NCBI GenBank assembly: GCA_017458225.1
Contig: JAFTFX010000016.1
Coordinates: forward strand, 1 to 50,078
Direction: 5' to 3'
DNA from: Prevotella sp.
GTDB lineage: Bacteria > Bacteroidota > Bacteroidia > Bacteroidales > Bacteroidaceae
Length of the DNA: 50,078 bases
The notes below the pieces were generated by a model. The model saw only the letters and a program-made list of their open reading frames with translations. It was not told the origin of the DNA and ran no database searches. Position numbers and translations under genes: made by a program. Each line of letters begins with the position of its first letter. Positions within the stretch are counted from its first letter, which is position 1. Of the stretch, positions 8,157 to 15,623 are shown piece by piece.

Positions 8157-8305
8157 AACAAGCGTCAAATTACGCTCTAATTAACGTCAAATCTCGCTCT
8201 GTTTAACGTCAAATCTCACTGTGGTTTGATATTAATTAGAGCGAAGTTTGACGTTAATTAGAGCGAGATCTGACGTTAACTGCAGCAAGAAATGACGCTG
8301 ATTGC
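8157..8305. repeat. Intergenic array of seven 22-nt units with dyad symmetry (copy A)
   Basis: CGTCA cores lie on the + strand at 8163, 8185 and 8207, and on the - strand (read as TGACG) at 8249, 8271 and 8293. A degenerate core TGATA sits at 8227 in the - orientation. Spacing is 22 bases between cores of like orientation. A typical unit is TTAACGTCAAATCTCGCTCT plus two bases. The two arms can pair into a long interrupted hairpin. It fills the space between the SpmAB fusion and the flippase promoter. A homologous array lies at 49576-49727. Confidence 0.9.
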
Positions 8306-8334
8306 TGGAAAGGCCGTTTTTCGCGTTCATTTTT

Positions 8335-8366
8335 TTTGGTCAAAAGGAAAGAAAAACGTACTTTTG
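8335..8366 (+). promoter_or_regulatory. Complete promoter abutting the flippase start codon
   Basis: TTTG (8335-8338), 20-base spacer, TACTTTTG (8359-8366). The ATG at 8375 is only 8 bases after the -7 box, so the transcript should have a leader of a few bases at most. Confidence 0.75.
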
Positions 8367-8374
8367 CAGGCACT

Positions 8375-9823
8375 ATGAGTAAACTGTCATCTTTGGCCAA
8401 GGACACGGCCATCTATGGTCTGTCCAGCATCATCGGCCGCTTTCTGAACTACCTGCTGGTGCCCCTCTACACCACCCAGATTCCAGCTGCCACCGGCGGC
8501 TATGGTGTCATTACCAACGTCTATGCCTACACCGCCCTGGTGATGGTGCTGCTCACCTTCGGCATGGAGACCACCTACTTCCGTTTCGCCAACAAACAGC
8601 ACGAGGACCCTCAGCGCGTCTACTCCACCACGCTCATCGCCGTGGGCTGCGTGGCACTCGTCTTTGTGGCGCTGGTGGTGCTGCTGCTCGGGCCACTGAG
8701 CCAGCAGATGGGCTATGCCGACCATCCGCAATACGTATGGGTGATGGCGCTGACGGTGGCCATCGATGCCTTCCTGTGCATACCCTTTGCCTACCTGCGC
8801 CAGCAGAAGAAGGCCCTGAAATTTGCCACGCTGAAACTGCTGAACATCCTGCTCACCATCCTGCTGAACATCATTTACTTCGCCTGGATGGGCGGCAAGG
8901 ACGTGGGCTACGCCTTCTACATCAACCTGGCGTGCACGGTCATGCTCGCACTCAGCATGGTGAAGGAGCTGACGGGCTTCCGCTATGTGCTCGACCGACC
9001 GCTGCTGCGCCGCATGCTCAGCTACTCGTGGCCCATCCTGGTGCTGGGCATTGCCGGCATTCTGAACCAGACGGCCGACAAGATGATCTTCCCCTATATC
9101 TACAAAGAGGCCGACATGCAGACCCAACTGGGCATCTATGGTGCCTGTGTGAAGATTGCCATGATCATGGCCATGATCACCCAAGCCTTCCGCTATGCCT
9201 ACGAACCCATCGTGTTCGCCGGCGTAAAAGACAAAGACCAGAAGGACATGTACGCCAAGGCCATGAAGTACTTCATCATCTTCACCCTGCTGGCCTTCCT
9301 GATGGTGATGGCCTATCTCGACCTGCTGAAGCACCTCATCGGCAACGACTACTGGGAAGGACTGCGCGTGGTGCCTATCGTCATGGCAGCCGAGATCATG
9401 ATGGGCATCTACTTCAACCTGTCGTTCTGGTATAAAGTGATCGACCGCACCATCTGGGGAGCCGTCTTCTCCGGCATTGGCTGCGCCGTGCTGCTGCTGA
9501 TCAACTTCATCTTCGTGCCGCGCTACGGCTATATGGCCTGCGCATGGGGCGGCTTTGCCGGCTACGGCGTGGCCATGATCACGTCGTATGTGGTCGGCCA
9601 GAAATACTACCCCATACGCTATCCCCTGCAGAGCATCGCCTACTACGTGCTGCTGGCAGCCGTCAGCTACATCTCCATGGACTATGTGCACGACCGCTAC
9701 AACCAGTGGATCTCGCTGGCCTTCAACACGTTAGTGGTGTTGTTCTTCCTCAGCATCATCGTGCACAACGAACTGCCGCTCAGCAAACTGCCCGTCATCG
9801 GGAAATACTTCAGAAATCATTAA
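8375..9823 (+). CDS. Wzx-like polysaccharide flippase
   Basis: A 482-residue membrane protein with 12-14 predicted transmembrane segments, of the MOP/MATE-like polysaccharide biosynthesis export type. The N-terminus (DTAIYGLSSIIGRFLNYLLV, PLYTTQI) and GYGVITNVYAY are characteristic, as is the internal YSWPILVLGIAGILNQTADK. Such proteins flip lipid-linked oligosaccharides across the inner membrane. It is not inside the polysaccharide cluster at 31-49 kb, which has no flippase of its own in this window, so it could serve that or another glycan; this is inference. The ATG at 8375 was chosen because an upstream TTG at 8336 would fall inside the promoter. Confidence 0.85.
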   Translation: MSKLSSLAKDTAIYGLSSIIGRFLNYLLVPLYTTQIPAATGGYGVITNVYAYTALVMVLLTFGMETTYFRFANKQHEDPQRVYSTTLIAVGCVALVFVALVVLLLGPLSQQMGYADHPQYVWVMALTVAIDAFLCIPFAYLRQQKKALKFATLKLLNILLTILLNIIYFAWMGGKDVGYAFYINLACTVMLALSMVKELTGFRYVLDRPLLRRMLSYSWPILVLGIAGILNQTADKMIFPYIYKEADMQTQLGIYGACVKIAMIMAMITQAFRYAYEPIVFAGVKDKDQKDMYAKAMKYFIIFTLLAFLMVMAYLDLLKHLIGNDYWEGLRVVPIVMAAEIMMGIYFNLSFWYKVIDRTIWGAVFSGIGCAVLLLINFIFVPRYGYMACAWGGFAGYGVAMITSYVVGQKYYPIRYPLQSIAYYVLLAAVSYISMDYVHDRYNQWISLAFNTLVVLFFLSIIVHNELPLSKLPVIGKYFRNH

Positions 9824-9903
9824 AAAATGATTAAGAGGTCATTAAATTGATATGTTTAAACTTTTTTAACTCTAATATAAATAAGGTGTGTTCCGATTTT
9901 CAC

Positions 9904-9911
9904 TAATTTTG
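9904..9911 (+). promoter_or_regulatory. -7 box for the large LruC lipoprotein gene
   Basis: TAATTTTG, in an AT-rich 169-base spacer, 81 bases before the ATG at 9993. The leader is long for this window. Confidence 0.5.
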
Positions 9912-9992
9912 CAGCACCATTAAAATTATTTTATTTAAACCATAGCGAATCTTACGAACTAACAATTAACTCCTGTGAAGGTAATATTAAGC

Positions 9993-12263
9993 ATGAAGAA
10001 AATGAATTTTATGAAAAGCGTGGCAGCAATGGCACTCGCCGTTGTAGCCGTAGGTTGTTCCCACGACAATGACCTCTACGACCAGAATGCGAAGGAACTG
10101 GAGTTCTCGAGCAACTTCGTAAACAATGTGCTGGGCGGCCAGCAGGTTGACGGCCGACAGACCTGGAGCACAGCAAAGAAAGCTACCGTCAAGGTGACGG
10201 TCAATCTGGACTACGGACAGGACTACAAGGTCTATGTCTTCACGTCAAACCCATTGCTGAACAAAGAGGCCACATACATCGGTATGAGCAATGTTCAGTC
10301 GGGCAATTCCGTTAGCATCACCATGGCTCGTCCGGCTGACGTGACCACCCTTTATGCCGCCTGCGTAGACAAGCGCGGAGGCTACAGCGTGCAGCAGTTC
10401 CAAATGACAGGAACCAACGCTCAGGTCAACATTGGCGAGCAGTCGGCTGCATCGCGCAACGCACGCCGCATTGCCCAAAAACTGAACGGCTTCAGCACCG
10501 AGCGCGCCGACTATCTGCGCGAGCAAAGCGAGTTTATCAGCGACCTGAAGAACTACAACAACGACTGGACTGGCTACTACGACCTGTCGACCATCGACCA
10601 GGAAGGACAGCTGAACAAAAAAGAATATACTGCAGCCAACAACTGGTCTGGCGGTCCCGCCTATGGCGACAACACCCACTTCTTGCTGCCCGAAGGCAAG
10701 ACCTTCACCGTGACTGGTCAGACATTTAACGACGGCATGGACGGCACCGTGATTGTGGTTCGTGGTACGTTCGTCATCCCCAACTGGGAGGAGTTCCGTC
10801 TCTGGGGTACGGGTGAATACTCTGGCACCACCCACGGCCAGACCATCGTCATTGCCGACGGCGGCAAGGTGGTCTGCAACGCCAAGAAATTGACGCTGGC
10901 TAACAAGTCGAACATCATCAACCTGGGCGGTACGCTCGAGCTGAACGGCACATACGTCGACTATGCCAATGGTGCCGACCTGGGCTTCTGCAACTTCGGT
11001 ACCATCACGGGCACCAACGCTGCAGGCTTCAACTTCGCTGGCGGTACTCCTTACTATAATGCAGGTAAGATCGACCTCACCGACAATGGTGTCATCAAGT
11101 TCAATGGCAACATCAGCTTCGTCAACGCCGGCAACATCCATGCCTACAACTGCGCATGGGACGGCGTGAGCAGCCTCACCGACTGGGGTATGGCCAGCGC
11201 CGGACAGAACGCCACCATCTATAACCTCTGCAACATGACGTTCGACAAGTACTTTGCCGTACACACCTACATCGGCATCGACGGTTCACTGCTCAATGCT
11301 GTTGAAGGTCTCTACACCAATCAGGGCGGCATCGTCGTACTGGGCAAGCAGTCAGAGATTGTCTGCAAGGACTGGTATGACAACGGTGTCACCTGCTACG
11401 CTTCCAGCAATGCCAACGAATATGCTGTGATGAAGGTCAGCGGTGCAGTCAACGAGGTGAACGGCGGCATCACTGGTGCCGAAGGCTACTTCTACTTCGA
11501 CATCAATGCCATTACGGGTCGCGGTCAGGCCGACGGCAGCAACGGCGAGGGACAGTGGCACATCGACAACTTCAAGGCAAACATGCTGCACTACACGGTC
11601 AGCGAGGCTACAGCTCCTGCCAACATCACGATTCCTGCTGATGCCGACGGTTGCAACAACATCGGCTACAACCCCGACGGCGAAGGCGGTGGCGGCGGCG
11701 ACTTTACCCCGAACTATGTATACTACGCTTTCGAGGATCTGGGTACTACCGACGACTTCGACTTCAACGACGTGGTGATTCGCCTGTCGGCTCCCACCAA
11801 CGGCCAGTCGGCTGTTCAGATCGTGGCTGCCGGTGGCACAATGGCTACCTACGTCACCTACGGCGTTGGCGAGAACCCCAGCCGTCTGGGTGCTGAGGTA
11901 CACGCTGCCATGGGCGAGAGCTCTGTCCAGACCATGATCAACACTTCGGGTGTTGACACTGAGAAATTCGCCACCCTCGGCACCATCAGCATCGCTGCCG
12001 ATGCCGACCTGACCATGCTGCCTTTCGGCATCCAGGTGATCGGTAACGACGGCACCACCACTCGCGTGACACGCAGCGTGCTGAACACTGGTCGTGCTCC
12101 GCTGGTCATCGTGGTGAACGGTAACGACGAGGGTAAGTGGTTCTGGCCCACCGAGCGCACCAACATCGCCGTGGCCTACGAGGACTTCGGTGCATGGGGC
12201 GCTAACGTACAGAGCAACCCCGACTGGTATAAGAACCCCACTCGTTCGGTGGTGTCTTACTAA
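9993..12263 (+). CDS. Large LruC-domain lipoprotein with beta-helix-like middle
   Basis: A 756-residue exported lipoprotein: signal MKKMNFMKSVAAMALAVVAV followed by GC (Cys22). Residues about 240-420 are a run of short Gly/Asn-rich strands (GTVIVVRGTFVIP, NIINLGGTLELNG, CNFGTITGTNAAGFNFAGG) typical of a right-handed beta-helix or passenger-like stalk. A glycine stretch at about 565-570 leads into the LruC/DUF4842 domain, whose acidic signature DDFDFNDVVIRL is at about 587-598. It is related in its C-terminal domain to the lipoprotein encoded at 5463-6743. A surface-exposed adhesive or matrix role is plausible but unproven. The gene ends 2 bases from the convergent protease gene. Confidence 0.78.
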   Translation: MKKMNFMKSVAAMALAVVAVGCSHDNDLYDQNAKELEFSSNFVNNVLGGQQVDGRQTWSTAKKATVKVTVNLDYGQDYKVYVFTSNPLLNKEATYIGMSNVQSGNSVSITMARPADVTTLYAACVDKRGGYSVQQFQMTGTNAQVNIGEQSAASRNARRIAQKLNGFSTERADYLREQSEFISDLKNYNNDWTGYYDLSTIDQEGQLNKKEYTAANNWSGGPAYGDNTHFLLPEGKTFTVTGQTFNDGMDGTVIVVRGTFVIPNWEEFRLWGTGEYSGTTHGQTIVIADGGKVVCNAKKLTLANKSNIINLGGTLELNGTYVDYANGADLGFCNFGTITGTNAAGFNFAGGTPYYNAGKIDLTDNGVIKFNGNISFVNAGNIHAYNCAWDGVSSLTDWGMASAGQNATIYNLCNMTFDKYFAVHTYIGIDGSLLNAVEGLYTNQGGIVVLGKQSEIVCKDWYDNGVTCYASSNANEYAVMKVSGAVNEVNGGITGAEGYFYFDINAITGRGQADGSNGEGQWHIDNFKANMLHYTVSEATAPANITIPADADGCNNIGYNPDGEGGGGGDFTPNYVYYAFEDLGTTDDFDFNDVVIRLSAPTNGQSAVQIVAAGGTMATYVTYGVGENPSRLGAEVHAAMGESSVQTMINTSGVDTEKFATLGTISIAADADLTMLPFGIQVIGNDGTTTRVTRSVLNTGRAPLVIVVNGNDEGKWFWPTERTNIAVAYEDFGAWGANVQSNPDWYKNPTRSVVSY

Positions 12264-12265
12264 AA

Positions 12266-13441
12266 CTACCAAGTCATCTTGACTTCTTTCTTGAAGCCTC
12301 GGCGGTCGAGAATAATAAAAGTGTAAATGCGGCCCCGAAGCGGACGGAAGGCCAGGTAATCGGCAAACGAGTCGATTGCCTGGCCTTCAACATTAAGGAT
12401 AGTGTCGCCCTGTCGCAGGCCGGCCTTGAAGGCTTCGCTGCGTTCCCACACCAAGCCGACAACGGGCTTGCCGTTGGCGTTGACAATGGCTTTCTGCAGC
12501 TGACTGTTGCCCACGTTGCAAGAGTTGGGATGGTCGTAAGGCTGGAAAATCAGGGTCTTCTGCAGCGGACAGAACACCACGGCACCGTAGTCGAGCACAC
12601 GGGCTCCCAGATGCGAGCCGCCCTGCGTGGTCAGCGTGTGCACATCGCGAAAGGAAAAACGGCCCAGACGCAGGTCGGAAAGACCGAGGAAGACCACCTC
12701 GCCCAGAGCTTCCGTTCCCTGGAACCCCATGGCATACTGGCCCACGCTGCGCCCTTCAATCTGCGATGCAAGGAAGGGGCGGCGCGTCTTTTCGGCCTCG
12801 TCGAAGCGCTGTTTGTTCATGGAGTATAGGCTTCGGCTGCCCGTGTCGAAAAGCACGCGGTCGCGAAAGCCGCTGAAAGGCATCACGTCCAGATAGGGCA
12901 CATGCAGCAGCAAGCGGTATTTCATGCGGTGACCGGCTTCCCTGTCGAAGAATTTCTTTACGTCGGTCAGAATCAGCAGCTGCCGGCGCGTGTCTATCTT
13001 CATCTGCAGGCCGCGGCATACCAGGTCGAAGCCAATGATTCCATCAATATCGGAACGCTTGACGGGCCGGTGCTGCAGCGTGGCCTGACAGCCGGTCAGC
13101 GTGAGCGTGCCCAGCGTCAGTGGCGGCAGCGTGACCAGCGGCACGCGGCTCTGTCGGCCTATGGCATCATGGGAGAGAATGGTGGCGGCAGGCAGGCATC
13201 CCTCAATGGGGCAGTCGTCGTAGACAACGGCATGGCCGGCCCCCGTGTCGAGCAGGAAGCGCCGCTGCTCGCCATTGATGGTGACGGGCACGATGACGCG
13301 CTCCTGTTCAAACGTTATTGCGATGGAATCGACGAAATTACGCTTTGAAAGGTTGAAATCAAGCCGATAGCCACCCTGTTGTGCCTGGCAGGCAGTGCAC
13401 AGCAGCGTGGCTATCGACAATATGATTCCTTTCCCTTTCAT
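12266..13441 (-). CDS. Aspartyl (retropepsin-like) protease with PDZ domain
   Basis: A 391-residue exported protein. The N-terminus MKGKGIILSIATLLCTAC fits a lipoprotein signal with Cys18. Two aspartyl-protease half-sites are visible: RRFLLDTGAGH (D65) and RVLFDTGSRS (D199), as in single-chain two-lobed enzymes. A C-terminal PDZ domain (about 310-391) contains SEAFKAGLRQGDTILNVEG. Its start codon overlaps the stop of the S46 peptidase gene by one base (TAATG), indicating translational coupling and a shared role in peptide breakdown. No substrate can be inferred. Confidence 0.85.
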   Translation of the reverse strand: MKGKGIILSIATLLCTACQAQQGGYRLDFNLSKRNFVDSIAITFEQERVIVPVTINGEQRRFLLDTGAGHAVVYDDCPIEGCLPAATILSHDAIGRQSRVPLVTLPPLTLGTLTLTGCQATLQHRPVKRSDIDGIIGFDLVCRGLQMKIDTRRQLLILTDVKKFFDREAGHRMKYRLLLHVPYLDVMPFSGFRDRVLFDTGSRSLYSMNKQRFDEAEKTRRPFLASQIEGRSVGQYAMGFQGTEALGEVVFLGLSDLRLGRFSFRDVHTLTTQGGSHLGARVLDYGAVVFCPLQKTLIFQPYDHPNSCNVGNSQLQKAIVNANGKPVVGLVWERSEAFKAGLRQGDTILNVEGQAIDSFADYLAFRPLRGRIYTFIILDRRGFKKEVKMTW

Positions 13442-15540
13442 TATCTGTTGATTTCCTGCAAGAGGCGGTCGGCATGTCCCCAGCGGTCCATCATGAACAG
13501 CACGTAGCGAATGTCGACACCGATGCAACGGGCCAGCTGCGAGTCGAAAAAGATGTCGCTGGAGAGCGAGTCCCAGTTGCCGTCGAAAGCCAGTCCGATG
13601 AGTCGGTTCTGGCCGTCGAACATCGGGCTGCCTGAGTTACCGCCAGTGATGTCATTGGTGGTCAGGAAGCACAGCTGCATCTCACGGGTCTTCGGGTCGG
13701 TGTATTGGCCGAAATCCTTGGCACCGAGCAACGTCTTCATCTCCGGCTCCACGCGGTAGTCCTCAATGCGGTCGCCAGTCAGCATCTTCTTGTACATGCT
13801 GGGGGCAGCGGTATAATAGCCTGAAGGTTGTCCGCCCAGGTTGTATTCCTTCACCTGTCCGTAGCTCAGGCGCATGGTGAAGTTGGCATCGCTGTAGTGG
13901 GGCATGTCCTGCTCCATGCGCAACTTGGCGGCGCAAAGCAGACGCTCTTGCTCGTCGATGTCGGCACCCACCTTCTTGAACTCGGCCTGCAGGTCGGTGA
14001 ACACCTTGTACAACTGCTGGCCATACTGCACGCCCAGATCTTTCTTGAACGACTTCTTCGCCTTGTAGAGGCGCTTGCCGTTCTTCATCAGGCGCGACTT
14101 GTAGAGTTGTTCAACAAACTTCGCGTAGTCGCCGCCAAACTGGGTGTCGATGGTGGTGTAGAAGGCTGGCACATACCGCTGGTCGGTCACGTGCTGGCGA
14201 TAGTTCTTCAGCATGACGACCAGAATCTCCTTGTCGGTAGCCAGGTCGAACGTCTCGTTGTTGTCCTCGAACTGCACATAGCGCTTGCCCTTTTTGTCTT
14301 TCTCTGAACTGCGCTGTGCACGGAGGGCGCGCTTCGACAGCTCTTCATTGCGTGCGAAGGCCTCGCCCCAGTTCATCTGCACCTTGCTCAGTTCCAGACG
14401 CTGCCGGTAGAGCTGCTCCATCTTCTGAAAGTCCAGCTGGCCCTTGAAGTGGCCCGTAGAGTCTATCCATGCCTGCAGCTGCTGCTCAAAGCGTTGCTTC
14501 TGGCCGATCAGTCCGATGGAGTCGATGCATTTGTTCATGCCGATAGAGTTCTTCCAGTAGTTTGACGACTGCGCATATTTCGAGTCGTACTTGATGCGCA
14601 CGGCCTCAGAGGCATCCATGTGGCGCTTCATCACTTCCTGCTTCACGCCGCGCACTTGGGCACGGATGGCATTCTGGGCATAGCGCTCCTGAATGCCATA
14701 GCTGGAGAGATAGCGGCTGGTGCTGCCGGGATAGCCCATCGTCATTGAGAACGAGCCCTCCTGATAGCCATCCATGGACACGCGGGCCCAGTGCTTGGGA
14801 TGATAGGGCACATTGTCCTTCGAGTAGGCGGCCGGACCGCCTGTCTTCGGGTCGGCATAGATGCGGAATACCGAGAAGTCGCACGTCTGGCGAGGCCACA
14901 TCCAGTTGTCGGTCTCGCCACCGAACTTACCCATCGACTTGGGAATGGCAAACACCAGGCGCAAGTCGGTAAAGTCGCGATAGGTGGTGGCAAAATAGCG
15001 ATTGCCCTCGTAGAAAGGCTTCAGCTCCAGACGCAGCGTGGAGTCCTTCGCCTTCACATCCTTCGACCAAGCGTTCTCCAACGAGTCCAGATAGTCCTCG
15101 CGGTCCAGGGTCGACATCTTCCAATAGGCATCAGTGATCACCTGGTCGGTCACGTCTTTCTGCTCCACCATGAAGCTCACGAACATGTTCTTGTTAGGCA
15201 GTTCTTCTTCGTAGCTCTTGGCACAGAAACCGTTCAGCATATAGTCGTGCTCCACGGTAGAGTGCGAGCGGATGGCCTCGAAGCCGCAGTGGTGATTGGT
15301 GAAGACCAGTCCGTCGGGACTGACCACCACGCCCGAGCAATAGCCCGAGAAGTTCACGACAGCCTTCATGATGGCATCATCGGCCTGATACAGCTTTTCG
15401 TATGGCAGCTGGTAGCCCTCTGTCTTCATCACGTCATAGACCGCCTGCGGCAGGTCGTAGAGTGTCCACATGCCTTCGTCGGCATGCATCGGAGCGATGG
15501 AAAGAAGAGGTAGGAGGAATGCAAAGATAGTTCTTCTCAT
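13441..15540 (-). CDS. S46-family dipeptidyl-peptidase (DPP7-type)
   Basis: A 699-residue periplasmic serine exopeptidase that releases dipeptides from oligopeptide N-termini. Signal peptide MRRTIFAFLLPLLSIAPMHA. The catalytic histidine is in TNHHCG (83-84), the serine in TGGNSGSP (S636). The specificity position 18 residues after the serine is glycine (G654 in AFDGNW). In Porphyromonas, glycine here marks DPP7 (hydrophobic P1) and arginine marks DPP11 (acidic P1), so this should prefer hydrophobic P1; that is a transfer by analogy. The ATG at 15540 gives a proper signal peptide. It lies second to last in an Lrp-headed peptidase operon. Confidence 0.9.
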   Translation of the reverse strand: MRRTIFAFLLPLLSIAPMHADEGMWTLYDLPQAVYDVMKTEGYQLPYEKLYQADDAIMKAVVNFSGYCSGVVVSPDGLVFTNHHCGFEAIRSHSTVEHDYMLNGFCAKSYEEELPNKNMFVSFMVEQKDVTDQVITDAYWKMSTLDREDYLDSLENAWSKDVKAKDSTLRLELKPFYEGNRYFATTYRDFTDLRLVFAIPKSMGKFGGETDNWMWPRQTCDFSVFRIYADPKTGGPAAYSKDNVPYHPKHWARVSMDGYQEGSFSMTMGYPGSTSRYLSSYGIQERYAQNAIRAQVRGVKQEVMKRHMDASEAVRIKYDSKYAQSSNYWKNSIGMNKCIDSIGLIGQKQRFEQQLQAWIDSTGHFKGQLDFQKMEQLYRQRLELSKVQMNWGEAFARNEELSKRALRAQRSSEKDKKGKRYVQFEDNNETFDLATDKEILVVMLKNYRQHVTDQRYVPAFYTTIDTQFGGDYAKFVEQLYKSRLMKNGKRLYKAKKSFKKDLGVQYGQQLYKVFTDLQAEFKKVGADIDEQERLLCAAKLRMEQDMPHYSDANFTMRLSYGQVKEYNLGGQPSGYYTAAPSMYKKMLTGDRIEDYRVEPEMKTLLGAKDFGQYTDPKTREMQLCFLTTNDITGGNSGSPMFDGQNRLIGLAFDGNWDSLSSDIFFDSQLARCIGVDIRYVLFMMDRWGHADRLLQEINR

Positions 15541-15579
15541 ATTGACAAAATAATAATTTATGATTTGACTCATTCTTAA

Positions 15580-15623
15580 TGAAGATTCTGTTTATTTCTT
15601 GTGAAGATTCTGTTTATTTCTTG
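15580..15623 (-). repeat. 22-bp tandem duplication over a stop codon
   Basis: Two exact 22-bp copies (15580-15601, 15602-15623), each TGAAGATTCTGTTTATTTCT plus TG. The right-hand copy contains the stop codon and last codons of the amidotransferase-dipeptidase gene, so its 3' end has been duplicated into the spacer. Confidence 0.85.

Noticed and set aside
6840-8180. A long + strand frame overlapping the SpmAB gene
   Set aside because: Arg/His-rich shadow in another frame of the SpmA-SpmB fusion; the fusion frame has family motifs and membrane helices.
8157-8305. CRISPR array
   Set aside because: The 22-nt units are contiguous, change orientation halfway and have no unique spacers; no cas genes are present.
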